Assembly: GCA_009829735.1 (NCBI GenBank)
Contig: CM020618.1
Coordinates: forward strand, 22,739,346-22,803,345
Source: Pyropia yezoensis
Lineage: Eukaryota > Rhodophyta > Bangiophyceae > Bangiales > Bangiaceae
Reading direction: 5' to 3'
DNA length: 64,000 nucleotides
Every line of letters begins with the position of its first letter. Positions within the stretch are counted from its first letter, which is position 1. Made by a program: the position numbers and the translations under genes. The notes beneath the pieces are model-generated. The model was not told the origin of the DNA, searched no databases, and worked only from the letters and a program-made list of their open reading frames with translations. Positions 63,618 through 64,000 of this stretch are shown here, piece after piece.

Positions 63618-64000
63618 ATGGCGACTCCGGGAGTGGAGACGGACTCTCTTGACGAGCGCATGGAGGACACCTCCTACGGGGCAGCACCCGCCGGGACTTC
63701 CGGCGGGGGCTCCGCGATCGCTCCGGGGGACGGGACTCCCGCGTCACCCGGCTTTGGGTTGACGGCGGGGTCTCCCCCGGAGGCGGGACAAGTTGTCCCG
63801 CGTGAGGCCTTGGGGCGGTGGTTTTACCCCGCTTGGCCTCTCTATGAGGAGGGGCTGACTGTTCTTCGCTGTGGCCGACTTGGCGCAGCGATGGGCCGGG
63901 TGTGGGACCGCCTACGGGAGAAGTATCCCCGTAGGGTCGGGTTCCCTGCCGGCTTCAGGACGGACCAGTTTGCCTTCCTGGACGATGAGGAGGTTGAGGA
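63618..64000 (+). CDS. Antisense ORF of the retrotransposon, second copy, partial
   Basis: Starts MATPGVETDSLDERMEDTSY and stays open to the window edge. It matches residues 1-127 of the left copy with very few changes (for example AGSSPE versus AGSPPE). The same 21-bp palindrome precedes the ATG at 63594-63615. Conservation of this frame in two copies, while pol is broken in one, suggests it encodes a protein. Confidence 0.7.
   Translation, partial: MATPGVETDSLDERMEDTSYGAAPAGTSGGGSAIAPGDGTPASPGFGLTAGSPPEAGQVVPREALGRWFYPAWPLYEEGLTVLRCGRLGAAMGRVWDRLREKYPRRVGFPAGFRTDQFAFLDDEEVE

Larger units (their letters stand above)
62811..64000 (-). mobile_element. Right-hand copy of the chromovirus, 3' end only
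   Basis: Reading on the minus strand it ends with antisense ORF region, polypurine tract and a complete 3' LTR at 62811-63279. It is colinear with 3839-6467 of the left copy and nearly identical in the shared stretch, but in inverse orientation. The window stops inside the antisense ORF, so pol is out of view. Confidence 0.85.

Noticed and set aside
1-64000. CRISPR arrays, bacterial operons, rRNA and tRNA genes
   Set aside because: No regularly spaced repeats, no ribosome-binding-site-led gene strings, and no rRNA or tRNA cloverleaf sequence was seen; spliceosomal introns show the DNA is eukaryotic.

Overview
The window is nuclear DNA of a eukaryote with a very GC-rich genome. Its genes have few, mostly short spliceosomal introns with GTAYGT or GTAAGT donors. 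Its proteins are Ala/Pro/Gly-rich, some look plastid-targeted, and long G or C homopolymers are common. A red alga of the Porphyra/Pyropia type would fit, but no rRNA or organellar marker is present, so the lineage is an inference.

Layout. 1-360 is an assembly gap. 361-6467 is the 3' part of a Ty3/gypsy chromovirus (broken pol on +). It has an unusual feature: a 647-codon ORF on the opposite strand between pol and the 3' LTR. A second copy enters the window from the right edge in inverse orientation (62811-64000), so related retroelements bound about 56 kb in inverted orientation. A third LTR (6467-6935) lies head-to-head with the left 3' LTR and forms a large palindrome. 6936-11710 has no recognisable gene. 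11711-17135 is a large DNA transposon with about 800-bp terminal inverted repeats and a transposase-like gene interrupted by one TGA. Directly outside it is a 939-codon P-loop NTPase gene (17354-20173), perhaps of the Crinkler/RHS-like effector type, and then a TAF6-like C-terminal HEAT fragment. 21.7-32 kb is low-complexity and repeat-rich, with a putative acylated repeat protein, two inverted-repeat (MITE-like) elements and a repeat-rich Ala/Gly ORF.

32-62 kb is compact and gene-dense with housekeeping genes. In order they are: a nuclear acidic/Lys-Ala protein, an NDUFAF2-like complex I assembly factor, a tandem helix-hairpin-helix-like protein, the proteasome beta-2 subunit (three exons), the spliceosomal zinc-finger protein SNU23/ZMAT2, ERO1, a UCH37/UCHL5 homologue lacking its catalytic cysteine, a small plastid-targeted basic protein, a membrane protein, a heme-peroxidase fragment, a small secreted protein, an O-fucosyltransferase-like Golgi protein, a truncated and internally deleted BCKDH E1-alpha, an F-box-like protein and one unknown gene.

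Two genes belong to the proteasome (beta-2 and UCH37); I see no operon-like coupling. Three gene pairs are divergent with short shared upstream regions: proteasome beta-2/SNU23, ERO1/UCH37, and the 50.4/51.2-kb pair. The strongest candidates for something new are the retroelement's antisense ORF with its dispersed CAA-S-TTG palindromes, the long-TIR transposon with its unassigned transposase family, and the catalytically dead UCH37. All coordinates were read by eye from the sequence; family assignments come from motif recognition and no database search was run.
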